Of a stretch of DNA of 64,000 nucleotides, positions 8,229 to 17,521 are shown in pieces (position 1 is the first letter of the stretch; each line of letters begins with the position of its first letter). The notes under the pieces were generated by a model. It searched no databases. It was not told the DNA's origin and saw nothing but the letters and a program-made list of their open reading frames with translations. The DNA lies in contig NZ_CAJGZK010000003.1 in NCBI RefSeq assembly GCF_904846215.1, positions 62,001 through 126,000 of the forward strand, given 5' to 3'. The translations under genes were made by a program, and so were the position numbers. Source of the stretch: Psychrobacter glacincola. Lineage in GTDB: Bacteria > Pseudomonadota > Gammaproteobacteria > Pseudomonadales > Moraxellaceae.

Positions 8229-10331
8229 TTAGCTCTGCTCAATACCTTTCATAGTCAACTTAATGCGACCACGGTTATCAACATCTTGTACCAATACTTT
8301 AACGATTTGACCCTCAGTCAGATAGTCAGAAACGTTCTCTACGCGCTCATCAGCGATTTGCGAGATATGCACGAGACCATCGGTATTTGGCAATACGTTA
8401 ACAAATGCACCGAAGTCAACGATACGGGCAACCGTACCTTCGTAAGTTTTACCTACTTCGACTTCTGCTGTGATTGCTTCGATTTTAGCAATTGCCGCTT
8501 TGGTTGCCGCTTTGTTTTCACCAAAGATACGGATGGTACCAGCATCATCAATATCGATAACCGCACCCGTTTCTTCAGTTAGCTGGCGAATCGTTGCGCC
8601 GCCTTTACCGATCACATCACGGATTTTGTCAGGATTGATCTCAATTACCGCATAGTTCGGTGCATGAGCATTGATTTCAGTACGGCTCTCAGGCAATACT
8701 TTGTTCATCGCGTCTAAGATATGGATACGACCAGCATGGGCTTGTTTTAACGCTTGCTCCATGATATCTGGGGTAATACCTTCGATTTTAATGTCCATTT
8801 GCAGAGCAGTAATACCGTCTTTAGAACCAGCAACTTTAAAGTCCATATCACCAAGATGATCTTCATCACCTAGGATGTCAGACAATACAGCAAAGCGCTC
8901 GCCTTCTTTGACCAGACCCATGGCGATACCAGCAACCGGCGCTTTAATTGGTACACCAGCGTCCATCAATGCTAAGCTTGCGCCGCAAACAGAAGCCATT
9001 GATGACGAACCGTTTGATTCAGTGATCTCAGATACCACACGGATAACATATGGGAAGCGATCGCTATCAGGCAGCATCGCTTGTACACCGCGGCGTGCTA
9101 GGCGACCATGACCGATTTCACGACGTTTAGGAATGCCTTCACGACCCGTTTCGCCTACTGAGAAATGCGGGAAGTTATAATGCAACATGAAATGGTCACG
9201 AATCGTACCAGCTAGTGAGTCAATCATATTGACGTCACGAGTATTACCAAGCGTGGTCGTTACCAATGCTTGCGTCTCACCACGAGTAAATAGTGCTGAA
9301 CCATGAGTAAAGGGTAGTACGCCTACTTGTACATCAAGCGCACGAACCGTCTCTAAATCACGACCGTCAATACGTGGCTTACCTGACAAGATATTGTCAC
9401 GAACCGTACGATATTTTAGATCGTTATAGATTTCTTTTAGCTCAGATACGGTATCAGCATAGCTCTCTGACTCAGCATTGCCAGCTAGAGCTGCAATAGC
9501 GGCGTCTTTAATTTCGTCAAGCTTACTGTAGCGAGCTTGCTTATCAGTAATGGTATAAGCGTCAGATACTTGCATACCAAACTGCTCTTTCATACCAGTC
9601 TCTAACGCTTGATTGCGTACAGGAGCGGTATATTGCTGCTTAACAGTACCAATTTCTGCTGCCATTGAAGCAATATTATCGATAACAATTTGCTGCTGTT
9701 GATGACCGTATAAAACTGCACCTAGCATTTGATCTTCTGACAGCTCTGCCGCTTCAGATTCAACCATCAATACGGCAGACTTTGTGCCAGCGACTACCAA
9801 GTCAAGATCACTTTCTTTAAGCTCTTCAAGCGTTGGGTTCAGTACATATTCACCGTTAATAAAACCAACACGGGCGGCGGCAACAGGACCATTAAATGGG
9901 GCATCAGAGATAGCTAATGCTGCTGAAGCTCCGATTAGTGCTGCGATATCTGCTGATTGAGTTTTATCTGATGACACAACTGTGGCTGTGATTTGAATCT
10001 CGTTCACATAACCTTCAGGAAACAATGGACGAATCGGACGGTCAATCAGACGCGACGTTAAAGTTTCAGACTCGCTCGCACGACCTTCACGTTTACCGTA
10101 AGCACCTGGTATCTTACCTGCAGCGTACATTTTTTCTTGATAGTTAACGGTCAATGGAAAGAAGTTTTGACCTTCTTTAGCATCAGACTTTACAACCGCT
10201 GCTACCAATACAGTAACGCCGCCCATATGTACTAAAATAGAGTTGGCTTGACGAGCAATACGACCCGTTTCGATAACAACCTGTTGATTGCCATATTGGA
10301 ATTCACGCTTAATGGTATTAAACATTGTCAT
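8229..10331 (-). CDS. pnp: Polyribonucleotide nucleotidyltransferase (PNPase)
   Basis: 700 residues, the usual length. Two RNase PH-like domains are present: the N-terminal one has [20 protein letters not shown], and the second has [28 protein letters not shown] and later [18 protein letters not shown] with the catalytic Asp residues. A KH domain ([18 protein letters not shown], about 560-580) and an S1 domain ([23 protein letters not shown]) close the protein. It degrades RNA 3' to 5' with phosphate and joins the degradosome. AGGA precedes the ATG at 10331 by about 7 bases. It lies downstream of rpsO, the conserved order, but here a terminator and a 614-bp gap separate them. The leader contains a hairpin listed separately. 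Confidence 0.98.
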   Translation of the reverse strand: MTMFNTIKREFQYGNQQVVIETGRIARQANSILVHMGGVTVLVAAVVKSDAKEGQNFFPLTVNYQEKMYAAGKIPGAYGKREGRASESETLTSRLIDRPIRPLFPEGYVNEIQITATVVSSDKTQSADIAALIGASAALAISDAPFNGPVAAARVGFINGEYVLNPTLEELKESDLDLVVAGTKSAVLMVESEAAELSEDQMLGAVLYGHQQQQIVIDNIASMAAEIGTVKQQYTAPVRNQALETGMKEQFGMQVSDAYTITDKQARYSKLDEIKDAAIAALAGNAESESYADTVSELKEIYNDLKYRTVRDNILSGKPRIDGRDLETVRALDVQVGVLPFTHGSALFTRGETQALVTTTLGNTRDVNMIDSLAGTIRDHFMLHYNFPHFSVGETGREGIPKRREIGHGRLARRGVQAMLPDSDRFPYVIRVVSEITESNGSSSMASVCGASLALMDAGVPIKAPVAGIAMGLVKEGERFAVLSDILGDEDHLGDMDFKVAGSKDGITALQMDIKIEGITPDIMEQALKQAHAGRIHILDAMNKVLPESRTEINAHAPNYAVIEINPDKIRDVIGKGGATIRQLTEETGAVIDIDDAGTIRIFGENKAATKAAIAKIEAITAEVEVGKTYEGTVARIVDFGAFVNVLPNTDGLVHISQIADERVENVSDYLTEGQIVKVLVQDVDNRGRIKLTMKGIEQS

Positions 10332-10544
10332 ATAATTTTCCTAATATTGACTGACGAAAGTAATATCAGCACAAAAAATACTGATATCTGTCATTAAAAA
10401 TTCTTTGTATATAGCTTCTAATCGACCGTCTTTATGCTAATAAACATGGTCTATCGAAACTATTATTATCAAATACTTACCTTATGCAATTGGCTTATCC
10501 AGCTCGCTTAACCCTGCATATTGGTTGCTGCTAAAATTCGGTTT

Positions 10545-10573
10545 GCTATGAATAGCATCCAAATTTTCATAGC
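10545..10573 (-). promoter_or_regulatory. Hairpin in the pnp leader region, possible processing site
   Basis: GCTATGAA at 10545-10552 and TTCATAGC at 10566-10573 form a perfect 8-bp stem with a 13-base loop, about 215 bp before the pnp start. A second short inverted repeat, CTCCAT/ATGGAG, lies at 10584-10597. In E. coli the pnp leader folds into a stem that RNase III cuts so that PNPase can repress itself. Equivalence here is an inference from position and structure only. The rest of the 10332-10945 gap contains no gene. Confidence 0.35.
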
Positions 10574-10791
10574 ATCAAAACCACTCCATTTATGGAGCTT
10601 TTTAACTGCTGTACTTATATATGTTTATCTATCATAAACAATGCAAAAAAACGATTAAGGCATTATTTTACAGGGATTTATGGTCATTGACCAATCGAAT
10701 GCACTACTGCCTGTTTCTTAATAATGCTTACTGATTAGTCGAATATGAGCTTATATCTATCGACTTCAGCTCACACCATACTGATAAGCAT

Positions 10792-10826
10792 AAAAAAACG
10801 GCGTGAAACTATTCCACACCGTTTTT
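10792..10826 (-). terminator. Terminator downstream of rpsO
   Basis: Plus-strand ACGGCGTG (10798-10805) pairs with CACACCGT (10815-10822) with one G-U wobble. Read on the minus strand a seven-base T-run follows. It lies about 120 bp past the rpsO stop and so separates rpsO from pnp, at least partly. Confidence 0.8.
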
Positions 10827-10945
10827 AGAAAAATCTATTTTATCGATATCAACAAGCAAGTTCCAAATAACTCTGCAAAAACTCTAAAGTACTGCCAATT
10901 TAGGCATCTTTTGTTTTAGCAAGCATTCGTACTACTGTCGCCAAA

Positions 10946-11212
10946 TTAACGACGTAGACCTAACTGGCTAATAAGGGTGGTATAGCGACCAAGATCTTTA
11001 CCTTTTAGGTAATCAAGCAGTTTACGACGGGTGTTAACCATACGGATAAGACCACGGCGGCTATGATGATCCGCTTTATGTGCTTTAAAATGGTTTTGTA
11101 GATCGTTAATACGAGCACTTAACAAGGCTACTTGAACCTCTGGTGAACCTGTGTCACTTTCGCCACGTTGGTACTGAGCGATGATTTGTTCGCGATCGGC
11201 ATTGGTTAGCAT
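10946..11212 (-). CDS. rpsO: 30S ribosomal protein S15
   Basis: 88 residues from the ATG at 11212, which has GGAG six bases upstream. A longer reading to 11242 would add ten residues unlike S15 and is rejected. Hallmarks are [46 protein letters not shown] and the C-terminal LGLRR. S15 binds 16S rRNA early in small-subunit assembly and bridges to the large subunit. In E. coli it represses its own mRNA through a pseudoknot; no such structure was tested here. It sits between truB and pnp as in other gammaproteobacteria, but with three stress-type genes inserted upstream. Confidence 0.98.
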   Translation of the reverse strand: MLTNADREQIIAQYQRGESDTGSPEVQVALLSARINDLQNHFKAHKADHHSRRGLIRMVNTRRKLLDYLKGKDLGRYTTLISQLGLRR

Positions 11213-11427
11213 AAATATCTCCGGCAATGCTAAGAGCGCCATGATAGTCTTAAAATTTAAGCATCAAGGAGCAATAGAATAGTCAATAAAATAGCCTGTA
11301 CGTCATTCAGGACAACCCTGCATTACTAGAGTTGACCTAGTGTACGACAAGCTCAATGAGTTATAACTGTCATCTAAAACCATTCAAAATAATCTAAATC
11401 GTATTTAAATGTGACGCCAATTATAAC

Positions 11428-11457
11428 AAAAAACTGCTGATCTAACAGCAGTTTTTT
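11428..11457. terminator. Rho-independent terminator, symmetrical
   Basis: AAAAAACTGCTG and CAGCAGTTTTTT enclose a six-base loop. The nearest upstream gene on the minus strand is the small acidic ORF ending at 11551, so it most likely ends the 12523-to-11551 unit. The inverted symmetry would also work on the plus strand. Confidence 0.75.
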
Positions 11458-11550
11458 GTTATGACTTTACAAGTACCTGATTATTGAGGAGTACACGGTT
11501 ATTGTCTATCAAAAAGTTGAATATTAAAAGATAGACATTAACCTTACAAA

Positions 11551-11736
11551 CTAAAGCTTATCCTGTTTTTGGACATCATCTTCACTAGCCGTACCGCCTA
11601 GCTCATCGTCTGCTAAAGGCGCAGTCGTAGCTTCTGCTAAACTATCAGGAGAATTATCAGCACGAGGGTTAATGTCTTCTACAAGTTGATTAATCTCTTG
11701 TTCTTGCTCGTCCATATCTTTTACTGACTTGCTCAT
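11551..11736 (-). CDS. Small acidic protein, unknown function
   Basis: 61 residues, strongly acidic, with no hydrophobic core, no cysteine and a lysine-containing C-terminus (DVQKQDKL). It is probably intrinsically disordered. AGGA with good spacing precedes the ATG, which supports real translation. It is the last of three consecutive minus-strand genes (DJ-1/PfpI-like, a 52-residue protein, this one) ended by the terminator at 11428. I do not recognise a family. Its composition resembles that of small stress-induced hydrophilic proteins, but that is only an analogy. Confidence 0.6.
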   Translation of the reverse strand: MSKSVKDMDEQEQEINQLVEDINPRADNSPDSLAEATTAPLADDELGGTASEDDVQKQDKL

Positions 11737-11781
11737 AGTAATTCCTATTTATAGTTAACTCATATATTCATAATTAAAAAG

Positions 11782-11940
11782 CTATTTATCTTTTTTAATT
11801 TCTAAGTTATCAGCGATACGCTCGGCAGCAGCTTCAGTGTCTTCTGTATGATTGTCTTCAGTCTGGCTTTTAAGCGCTGCTGTGGCAGAGTCAGAACGTT
11901 GTTGCTCAAATTTTGTATCGTTTGGATTAGGCTGTGTCAT
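11782..11940 (-). CDS. Very small hydrophilic protein, unknown function
   Basis: 52 residues, read from the sequence: begins MTQPNPNDTKFEQQR, ends EIKKDK, and has AAAERIADNLEI near the C-terminus. AAGGA lies about 9 bases before the ATG at 11940, a strong ribosome site. It is Asp/Glu/Gln/Thr-rich with no cysteine or membrane segment. It lies 45 bp upstream of the 61-residue acidic ORF and 58 bp downstream of the DJ-1/PfpI-like gene. Expression as part of a stress operon is inferred from this layout. Confidence 0.6.
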   Translation of the reverse strand: MTQPNPNDTKFEQQRSDSATAALKSQTEDNHTEDTEAAAERIADNLEIKKDK

Positions 11941-11998
11941 CGTATTATATCCTTATAGATAATGAATGAAGATTGTTCTAAATCAAAAAAATTGGAGC

Positions 11999-12523
11999 TT
12001 ATGCTAGAGCTTTATCAATCGCTGCGACGAAATTATTAATATCATCTGGGTTGCGTGAAGTAATCAAATTACCATCTATCTGCACGCTTTCGTCTACGAA
12101 TTTTGCCCCAGCATTTTCTAAATCAAGTTGTAAAGTATGATAAGCGGTTAACGTTTTACCCTTAGCTATACCAGAATTAATTAATATCCAAGGTGCATGG
12201 CATATAACAGCAAGCGGTTTACCAGCCTCATTTATAGTAGTAATAATACTATGTGCATCTTCATTACCACGTATGGTATCAGCATTAACCGTACCACCCG
12301 GTAAAACCAAAGCATCATACTCAGCAGGTTTTGCGTCTTTTGCAAAAATATCAGCGGTGAAAGTATCGCCTTTGTTGACGTCTTGCCGCATACCTTGAAC
12401 TTCTTTTTCATTATTGGTCGTTATTAGAAGTGTGCTGTAACCTTTAGCTTTTAGTTGGCTGTTAACCTCTTCGTATTCTGCTTGTTCAAAGTTGCTATGA
12501 AGTAAAAAAGCAATCGTTTTCAT
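11999..12523 (-). CDS. DJ-1/PfpI family protein (protease/deglycase class I glutamine amidotransferase fold)
   Basis: 174 residues. The order of motifs is IAFLLHSNFEQAEYEEV at the N-terminus (Glu near position 15 that pairs with the catalytic Cys), LVLPGGTVNADTIRG in the middle, and AVICHAPWILINSG with the nucleophile elbow Cys followed by His. This is the PfpI/YhbO/YajL-like group, reported as general stress proteins and debated as protein/nucleotide deglycases. The length is normal. AGGAAG precedes the ATG. It heads a probable three-gene unit with two tiny acidic proteins, and a strongly AT-rich region lies upstream. Confidence 0.85.
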   Translation of the reverse strand: MKTIAFLLHSNFEQAEYEEVNSQLKAKGYSTLLITTNNEKEVQGMRQDVNKGDTFTADIFAKDAKPAEYDALVLPGGTVNADTIRGNEDAHSIITTINEAGKPLAVICHAPWILINSGIAKGKTLTAYHTLQLDLENAGAKFVDESVQIDGNLITSRNPDDINNFVAAIDKALA

Positions 12524-12539
12524 AATACTTCCTATTATT

Positions 12540-12780
12540 TGTAAATTACATTTATGACTGAATAATTTTCTTATAATTGTAAAAATTGATTTATATGAAT
12601 TAATGTCTTGTTATTTTTATTGAGTTTTTCTGCCCAAATTTATCGTTATTATTATTTTATTCAACGAAATTTATAGTAAATCCATTTTGTATTATTATCA
12701 CCCTTTCATATTTTATATTGTACTTTCTTATTATTTTTTTCATCCCTGTCATGCTTTCCCTAGCTGACTTAATCAAGATA
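12540..12780. other. Strongly AT-rich upstream region
   Basis: About 240 bp of T-rich sequence on the plus strand with several runs of five to seven T, between the DJ-1/PfpI start and the truB terminator. No ORF is supported. It is the obvious place for a promoter and for nucleoid-protein binding controlling the DJ-1/PfpI unit. Nothing more specific is visible. Confidence 0.45.
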
Positions 12781-12781
12781 C

Positions 12782-12815
12782 AAAAAAAGCAGGTTTCACT
12801 ATAGGTGAAACCTGC
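12782..12815 (-). terminator. Terminator of the nusA-infB-rbfA-truB region
   Basis: GCAGGTTTCA (12789-12798) and TGAAACCTGC (12806-12815) form a perfect 10-bp stem with a 7-base loop. On the minus strand a seven-base T-run follows. It lies about 90 bp after the truB stop. Confidence 0.92.
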
Positions 12816-12905
12816 AATAAAATGTGACGATATGTGATTTGTGTGAATTCTTAGTAAGTTTTACAGCTATTGAGTTATAAAAACACCTAAATTGAATTGT
12901 AAGAA

Positions 12906-13997
12906 TTACAACTGAATCAATTTTTTAGGTTGTAATCGACCATTTAAACTCACTGCCCCTAGCCCGATAAACGCACCTTGCTCATTGATAAGACGAATAT
13001 CTACCGGTATCTCATGTACCAATTGCTGCTCGTTATCATCCTTAATATCTTCGATATCTTGATGACCAGCAGCGCTTTTATTGCCAGTAGTTAAGTGCTG
13101 ATCGATAGCTGCTGTGATATAACTTCGCAAATCATCAGTCAACTGATCGATAACATTCAAGCGTTGACCCAGTTGTACACGTTCGCACTGCTCTGACGAT
13201 AATGTCAGCTCAGCATTAATATCAATGCAGGTATCTACTGGCAATAAATGTGTCTGACGCTGTTTTAATGTTAATGCTTCTAAATCTGCAAGCGCAATTG
13301 TATCATCGATTTTAAAATCACCCACTTGTAGACGGCGCAGTGCCGTCAAATGCCCAAGTGTAGCCATAGTTTTGGCAATATCTTCTGCCAATACACGCAC
13401 ATAAGTACCTTTTGAACAAGTTACTGTTAACTGGATTTGCTGCTCATCGATTGCTTTTAACTCAATGGCTTTTAGGACAATATCTCTTGGCGGGCGGTCT
13501 ACTTCTATACCAGCACGAGCATATTCATAGAGTTTTTTGCCATCTTTTTTTAAGGCGGAATACATTGGTGGGATTTGCTGCTGGGCACCTAAAAACTGCT
13601 GGGCGACTTTGTCTAACATCGCATCATCAAACGCTGGAATCGCTGCTTCAGCAGTGACTTGTCCGTCAGCATCACCGGTATCAGTTTGACTACCAAGTAA
13701 AATAGTCGCTTGATAAGATTTATCCGCATCAAGCTGATAGTGGCTAAATTTGGTCGCTTCACCCAAACAAATAGGCAATAATCCCGTTGCCATCGGGTCA
13801 AGTGTTCCAGTATGACCTGCTTTTTTGCTGTCATGATTAGGCGACTTGAATAAATATTTTACCTTTGAGACCACTTGCTGAGAAGTCATACCTTGAGGCT
13901 TATCGACTAAAATAACACCCGAAACTTTAATCTTACTAGGGTGATTATTAGACTTTTTATCCGCTTGCGTAGAGGCTTTTGTAGAAACAATCGACAT
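12906..13997 (-). CDS. truB: tRNA pseudouridine(55) synthase
   Basis: 363 residues. Diagnostic segments are GVILVDKPQGMTSQQVVSKVK, HTGTLDPMATGLLPICLGEATKF with the catalytic Asp, and GDADGQ. PPMYSALKKDGKKLYEYARAG, then CSKGTYVRVLAEDIA, identify TruB. It makes the universal pseudouridine in the T-loop of tRNA. It is about 50 residues longer than the E. coli enzyme. The excess lies in a hydrophilic N-terminal tail and in an Asp-rich insertion of about 290-340 before the C-terminal PUA-like strand (IGLGAVSLNGRLQPKKLIQL). It lies 16 bp downstream of rbfA and was probably cotranscribed with it. Confidence 0.96.
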   Translation of the reverse strand: MSIVSTKASTQADKKSNNHPSKIKVSGVILVDKPQGMTSQQVVSKVKYLFKSPNHDSKKAGHTGTLDPMATGLLPICLGEATKFSHYQLDADKSYQATILLGSQTDTGDADGQVTAEAAIPAFDDAMLDKVAQQFLGAQQQIPPMYSALKKDGKKLYEYARAGIEVDRPPRDIVLKAIELKAIDEQQIQLTVTCSKGTYVRVLAEDIAKTMATLGHLTALRRLQVGDFKIDDTIALADLEALTLKQRQTHLLPVDTCIDINAELTLSSEQCERVQLGQRLNVIDQLTDDLRSYITAAIDQHLTTGNKSAAGHQDIEDIKDDNEQQLVHEIPVDIRLINEQGAFIGLGAVSLNGRLQPKKLIQL

Positions 13998-14013
13998 AAT
14001 GGCTTTTACCCTT

Positions 14014-14418
14014 CTACTCTTCGTTTTCTTGCTCGTCAGACTCGTTTTCTTCAGTCTTAATAACTGCTTTACTGATTAAATCCATCATGTAATTACCACG
14101 AGCAGTCACTTCATCATAATGAAAGCGCAAACGCGGTGTGGTGCGAGTTTTCAAGCTATGACTCAGCTCAGTACGCAAAAATCCTGCTGCTTTATTGAGC
14201 ACTTTGATGCTTTCTTCATGGTTTGACATGGTCATGGCATCATTAAGTTCAGGCTCCATAATGGTCACATACACATCAGCATAGCCTAGGTCGGGGCTGA
14301 CTTTAACACTAGAGATAGTGACAAAACCTGTCAGACGTGGGTCATTGACCGCATCACGGATAAGGACAGCAAGTTCACGCTGAATCTGATCAGCTAAACG
14401 TTGTAAACGTTGGTTCAT
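14014..14418 (-). CDS. rbfA: 30S ribosome-binding factor A
   Basis: 134 residues. MNQRLQRLADQIQRELAVLIRD starts the KH-like fold, and NDPRLTGFVTISSVKVSPDLGYADVYVTI is the family signature. LRFHYDE follows, and the tail is Glu-rich and probably disordered. RbfA helps late maturation of the 16S rRNA 5' end and is needed for cold growth in E. coli. AAGGTAA precedes the ATG. The gene follows infB, but a strong hairpin with a T-run sits between them (14501-14534), so expression may rely on readthrough or on its own promoter in the 80 bases before the start. Confidence 0.96.
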   Translation of the reverse strand: MNQRLQRLADQIQRELAVLIRDAVNDPRLTGFVTISSVKVSPDLGYADVYVTIMEPELNDAMTMSNHEESIKVLNKAAGFLRTELSHSLKTRTTPRLRFHYDEVTARGNYMMDLISKAVIKTEENESDEQENEE

Positions 14419-14500
14419 GTTATTACCTTGTTTTTAATATGACTTACTTTTATTGATCAATATAATCATTTATTAATAAGTTTAACGACTAATATTTGTT

Positions 14501-14534
14501 AAAAAAGGCCTAGCAGGATGTACCTGTTAGGCCT
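14501..14534 (-). terminator. Intrinsic terminator between infB and rbfA
   Basis: AGGCCTA-GCAGG at 14506-14517 pairs with CCTGT-TAGGCCT at 14523-14534, about 12 bp with one wobble. A six-base T-run follows on the minus strand. It lies 98 bp after the infB stop and 83 bp before the rbfA start, inside what is usually one operon. Confidence 0.85.
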
Positions 14535-14631
14535 AAGTACAGCTGAATACTTATAAGATAGCTAAGCCATCAGCCATGCGCAGTTAACAAAGCGGATTGC
14601 ATGATTAGCTACCTTAATTCGAGCAGTGACT

Positions 14632-17358
14632 TTAGATAGTACGTGCGAACTCTTGAATCTCAAAGACTTCGATTTTATCACCAGCTTCCACATCGTAACC
14701 GCGGACGGCTAAACCACATTCCATACCGGTACGTACTTCATTAACGTCTTCTTTGTAGCGACGTAATGACTGTAATTGACCCGTAAAGATAACTTGGTCA
14801 TTACGTAATACGCGGATAGGTTTGTTGCGATAAATTGTACCTTCAACCACCATACAACCGGCAGCTGCACCAAATTTACTAGAACGGAATACTTCACGAA
14901 CGTCGGCAACACCTAAGATTTTCTCACGATGTTCTGGCGCAAGCATACCGCTCATGGCTGCTTTCACATCGTCAATCAAGCCATAAATAACACTGTAATA
15001 GCGAATATCCATGTTTGCTGTGTCCGCTTTACGGCGTGCGGTGGCATCTGCACGAACGTTAAAGCCTAACAATACTGCTTCACTAGATTCTGCTAGCGTC
15101 ACATCTGACTCAGAGATAGGACCAACGCCTGAGCTGATCACACGGACTTTAACTTCGTCCGTTGATAACTCGTTCAGTGCTGACAGTAATGCTTCAAGCG
15201 AGCCGCGAACATCGGTTTTTAGAACAATATTTAAGTATGAAACATTGCCTTGTTCCATCTGATCAAACATACTCTCTAAACGCATCGCATTTTGACGCTC
15301 AAGCTGACGCTCGCGCTCACGATTGGTTCTAAAGTCTGCAACTTCACGGGCTTTTTTCTCATCTGTTAAGACTAAGAATTCACTACCAGCTGCTGGCGTT
15401 TCAGGTAAGCCTAATATCTCTACAGGAATAGATGGTCCAGCAGATTGGATACGCTTGCCATGTTCATCAGTCATCGCACGGACTTTACCGTAATGTTCAC
15501 CGGCTAAAACCAAATCGCCTTGTTTCAATGTACCTTTTTTGACAAGCACACTAACGACAGGACCACGACCTTTTTCAAGTCTTGACTCAATAACCACACC
15601 TTGAGCAGGACCATCCAATGGTGCTTCTAATTCCATTAACTCAGCTTGCAAGCTAATAAGCTCTAGCAGCTCATCAATACCATCACCTGTTTTTGCTGAG
15701 ATACGAGCCATCGGCGTATCGCCACCCCAATCTTCCGATACCACTTCTTTTGCAGTCAACTCGTTAAGAACACGATCAGGATCAGCACTTGGCTTATCCA
15801 TTTTGTTGATAGCAACAATCAGTGGTGTACCAGCAGCTCGGGCATGATCAATCGCTTCTTCAGTTTGCGGCATCATGCCGTCATCTGCAGCGACGACCAG
15901 TACGACTATATCCGTCGCTTGAGCACCACGTGAACGCATGGCACTAAAGGCGGCGTGACCTGGAGTATCAAGGAAAGTAATAACACCGCGATCCGTTTGC
16001 ACATGGTAAGCACCAATATGCTGGGTAATACCACCCGCTTCACCAGTCGCGACTTTCGTTGCGCGGATTTTATCCAATAGTGATGTTTTACCATGGTCAA
16101 CGTGACCCATGATAGTGACAACCGGTGGACGCGTTTGGACGTTACTGCTGCGCTCATCAACGGCATCTTTTAAATCGTCTTCAACTTTAGTATCGCTAAC
16201 CGGTACTGGATTGTGACCCATCTCTTCTACGATTAAGCTAGCAGTCGCTTGATCAATCGTATCTGATTCACGAGCAATTTCGCCCATTTTCATCAGTAAC
16301 TTAGTCACTTCACGAGCTTTCACTGCCATCCGCTGAGCAAGATCAGAAACCGTGATTTGCTCACTGATTTCTACATCATAAACGATTTTTTCGACAGGCT
16401 TTTCAAACTTATGCTGTGACGACTGGCTTGAACGTAAACCGTTTTTGCGGTTTTTAATTTCACGCTCGTCTTGATTCTTACGACGACCACGACCGCGGGC
16501 ACTAGTGGTACTGGTGCCACGCTTGATTTCACGACGTTCTTTCTCAAACGATTCTTCTAATGCGTCACCGACCAAACCTTCTGCCAATGGCTCATCTTTA
16601 CGAACTTCAGTCGCTGGCTGATCAGTATATTGACCGGCCATTTTACGCATTTGCTCAAGCGTACGCTTTTGCGCTTCTTCAGCTTGAGTACGACGTGTTT
16701 CTGTTTCAATCTCGCGTAAACGAGCTTGTTCTTTATCACGCACTTCGCGAGCTTTACGCTCAGCTGCCGTCTCAACTTTTGGTTTTGTCGCCGCAACTTT
16801 CTTTTTAGGTTGTTCTTTTGGCTTGACCTCAATAGTAGTCTTACCGCCTTTTTTCACAACCACTGACGTTGAGATATCGTCGTTCTTATCGTCTGACTTT
16901 TTACTAGAGCCGAGGCTTGCACGCATCGCAGCTAAGGTAGCTGCTTGACGATCTTCAGATTTTTTCTTAGTAGCGGCACGGTCTTCGGCATCTTTAGCAG
17001 CACGCGCTTGCGACTCAATCATCGCCTGCTCACGTGCAGCCAATTCTTCAGCCATCTTTTCTGGATCAGGCTTCTCAAACACTTTCTTTTTACGCACTTC
17101 AACATTGACGCTCTTAGATTTGCCCGAAGAGCCAGTCACACGCGCAGTACTAGTCGTTTTAGATTTCAGACTAATACGACGCTTTTCTTCCTGACCATGA
17201 CTTTGCTTTAAATACGTCACCAACTTTTCCTGCTCAAGCTCCGTGACTAGGTCACCCTCTGCGCGCGCAGGCAGTCCAGCGTCTACCAGTTGCTGTTGTA
17301 CAGCACTTGCGGTTTTGCTTACCATATCTGCCAGTTCTTTGACGGTCTTATCTGCCAT
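14632..17358 (-). CDS. infB: Translation initiation factor IF-2
   Basis: 908 residues. The N-terminal IF2_N domain (residues 1-55) is followed by a long Lys/Arg/Glu-rich region to about residue 330, with coiled-coil character ([19 protein letters not shown]), and a second IF2_N-like segment ([17 protein letters not shown]). The GTPase domain has GHVDHGKTS at about 418-426, [12 protein letters not shown] and the SAKTGDG region. Domains II to IV end in [14 protein letters not shown]-2 brings initiator tRNA to the 30S subunit and promotes subunit joining. The length resembles the long alpha form of enterobacteria. It lies 163 bp after nusA. Internal starts for shorter isoforms were not evaluated. 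Confidence 0.98.
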   Translation of the reverse strand: MADKTVKELADMVSKTASAVQQQLVDAGLPARAEGDLVTELEQEKLVTYLKQSHGQEEKRRISLKSKTTSTARVTGSSGKSKSVNVEVRKKKVFEKPDPEKMAEELAAREQAMIESQARAAKDAEDRAATKKKSEDRQAATLAAMRASLGSSKKSDDKNDDISTSVVVKKGGKTTIEVKPKEQPKKKVAATKPKVETAAERKAREVRDKEQARLREIETETRRTQAEEAQKRTLEQMRKMAGQYTDQPATEVRKDEPLAEGLVGDALEESFEKERREIKRGTSTTSARGRGRRKNQDEREIKNRKNGLRSSQSSQHKFEKPVEKIVYDVEISEQITVSDLAQRMAVKAREVTKLLMKMGEIARESDTIDQATASLIVEEMGHNPVPVSDTKVEDDLKDAVDERSSNVQTRPPVVTIMGHVDHGKTSLLDKIRATKVATGEAGGITQHIGAYHVQTDRGVITFLDTPGHAAFSAMRSRGAQATDIVVLVVAADDGMMPQTEEAIDHARAAGTPLIVAINKMDKPSADPDRVLNELTAKEVVSEDWGGDTPMARISAKTGDGIDELLELISLQAELMELEAPLDGPAQGVVIESRLEKGRGPVVSVLVKKGTLKQGDLVLAGEHYGKVRAMTDEHGKRIQSAGPSIPVEILGLPETPAAGSEFLVLTDEKKAREVADFRTNRERERQLERQNAMRLESMFDQMEQGNVSYLNIVLKTDVRGSLEALLSALNELSTDEVKVRVISSGVGPISESDVTLAESSEAVLLGFNVRADATARRKADTANMDIRYYSVIYGLIDDVKAAMSGMLAPEHREKILGVADVREVFRSSKFGAAAGCMVVEGTIYRNKPIRVLRNDQVIFTGQLQSLRRYKEDVNEVRTGMECGLAVRGYDVEAGDKIEVFEIQEFARTI

Positions 17359-17521
17359 TTATTATCACCTACTGTCTATTATTTGCTATATGTTCAATTC
17401 AGTTGTTGGCTACAAATGATTGGGGTAAGGCTGGCTTGTGTTGAACTTGACGATGTTACGTCATACCAGCACTTCATTATCGATAGCATATCACCAAAAG
17501 ACAGCGATATGCAGTTACCGC

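Noticed and set aside
10584-10602. CTCCATTTATGGAGCTTTTT as a plus-strand terminator
   Set aside because: There is no plus-strand gene upstream; more likely part of the pnp leader structure or chance.
11213-11242. Longer rpsO start
   Set aside because: Adds ten residues unlike S15 and ignores the GGAG six bases before the ATG at 11212.
11999-12523. DarT- or toxin-antitoxin interpretation of the small acidic ORFs
   Set aside because: Neither small protein shows toxin or antitoxin motifs, and the adjacent gene is a plain DJ-1/PfpI family member.
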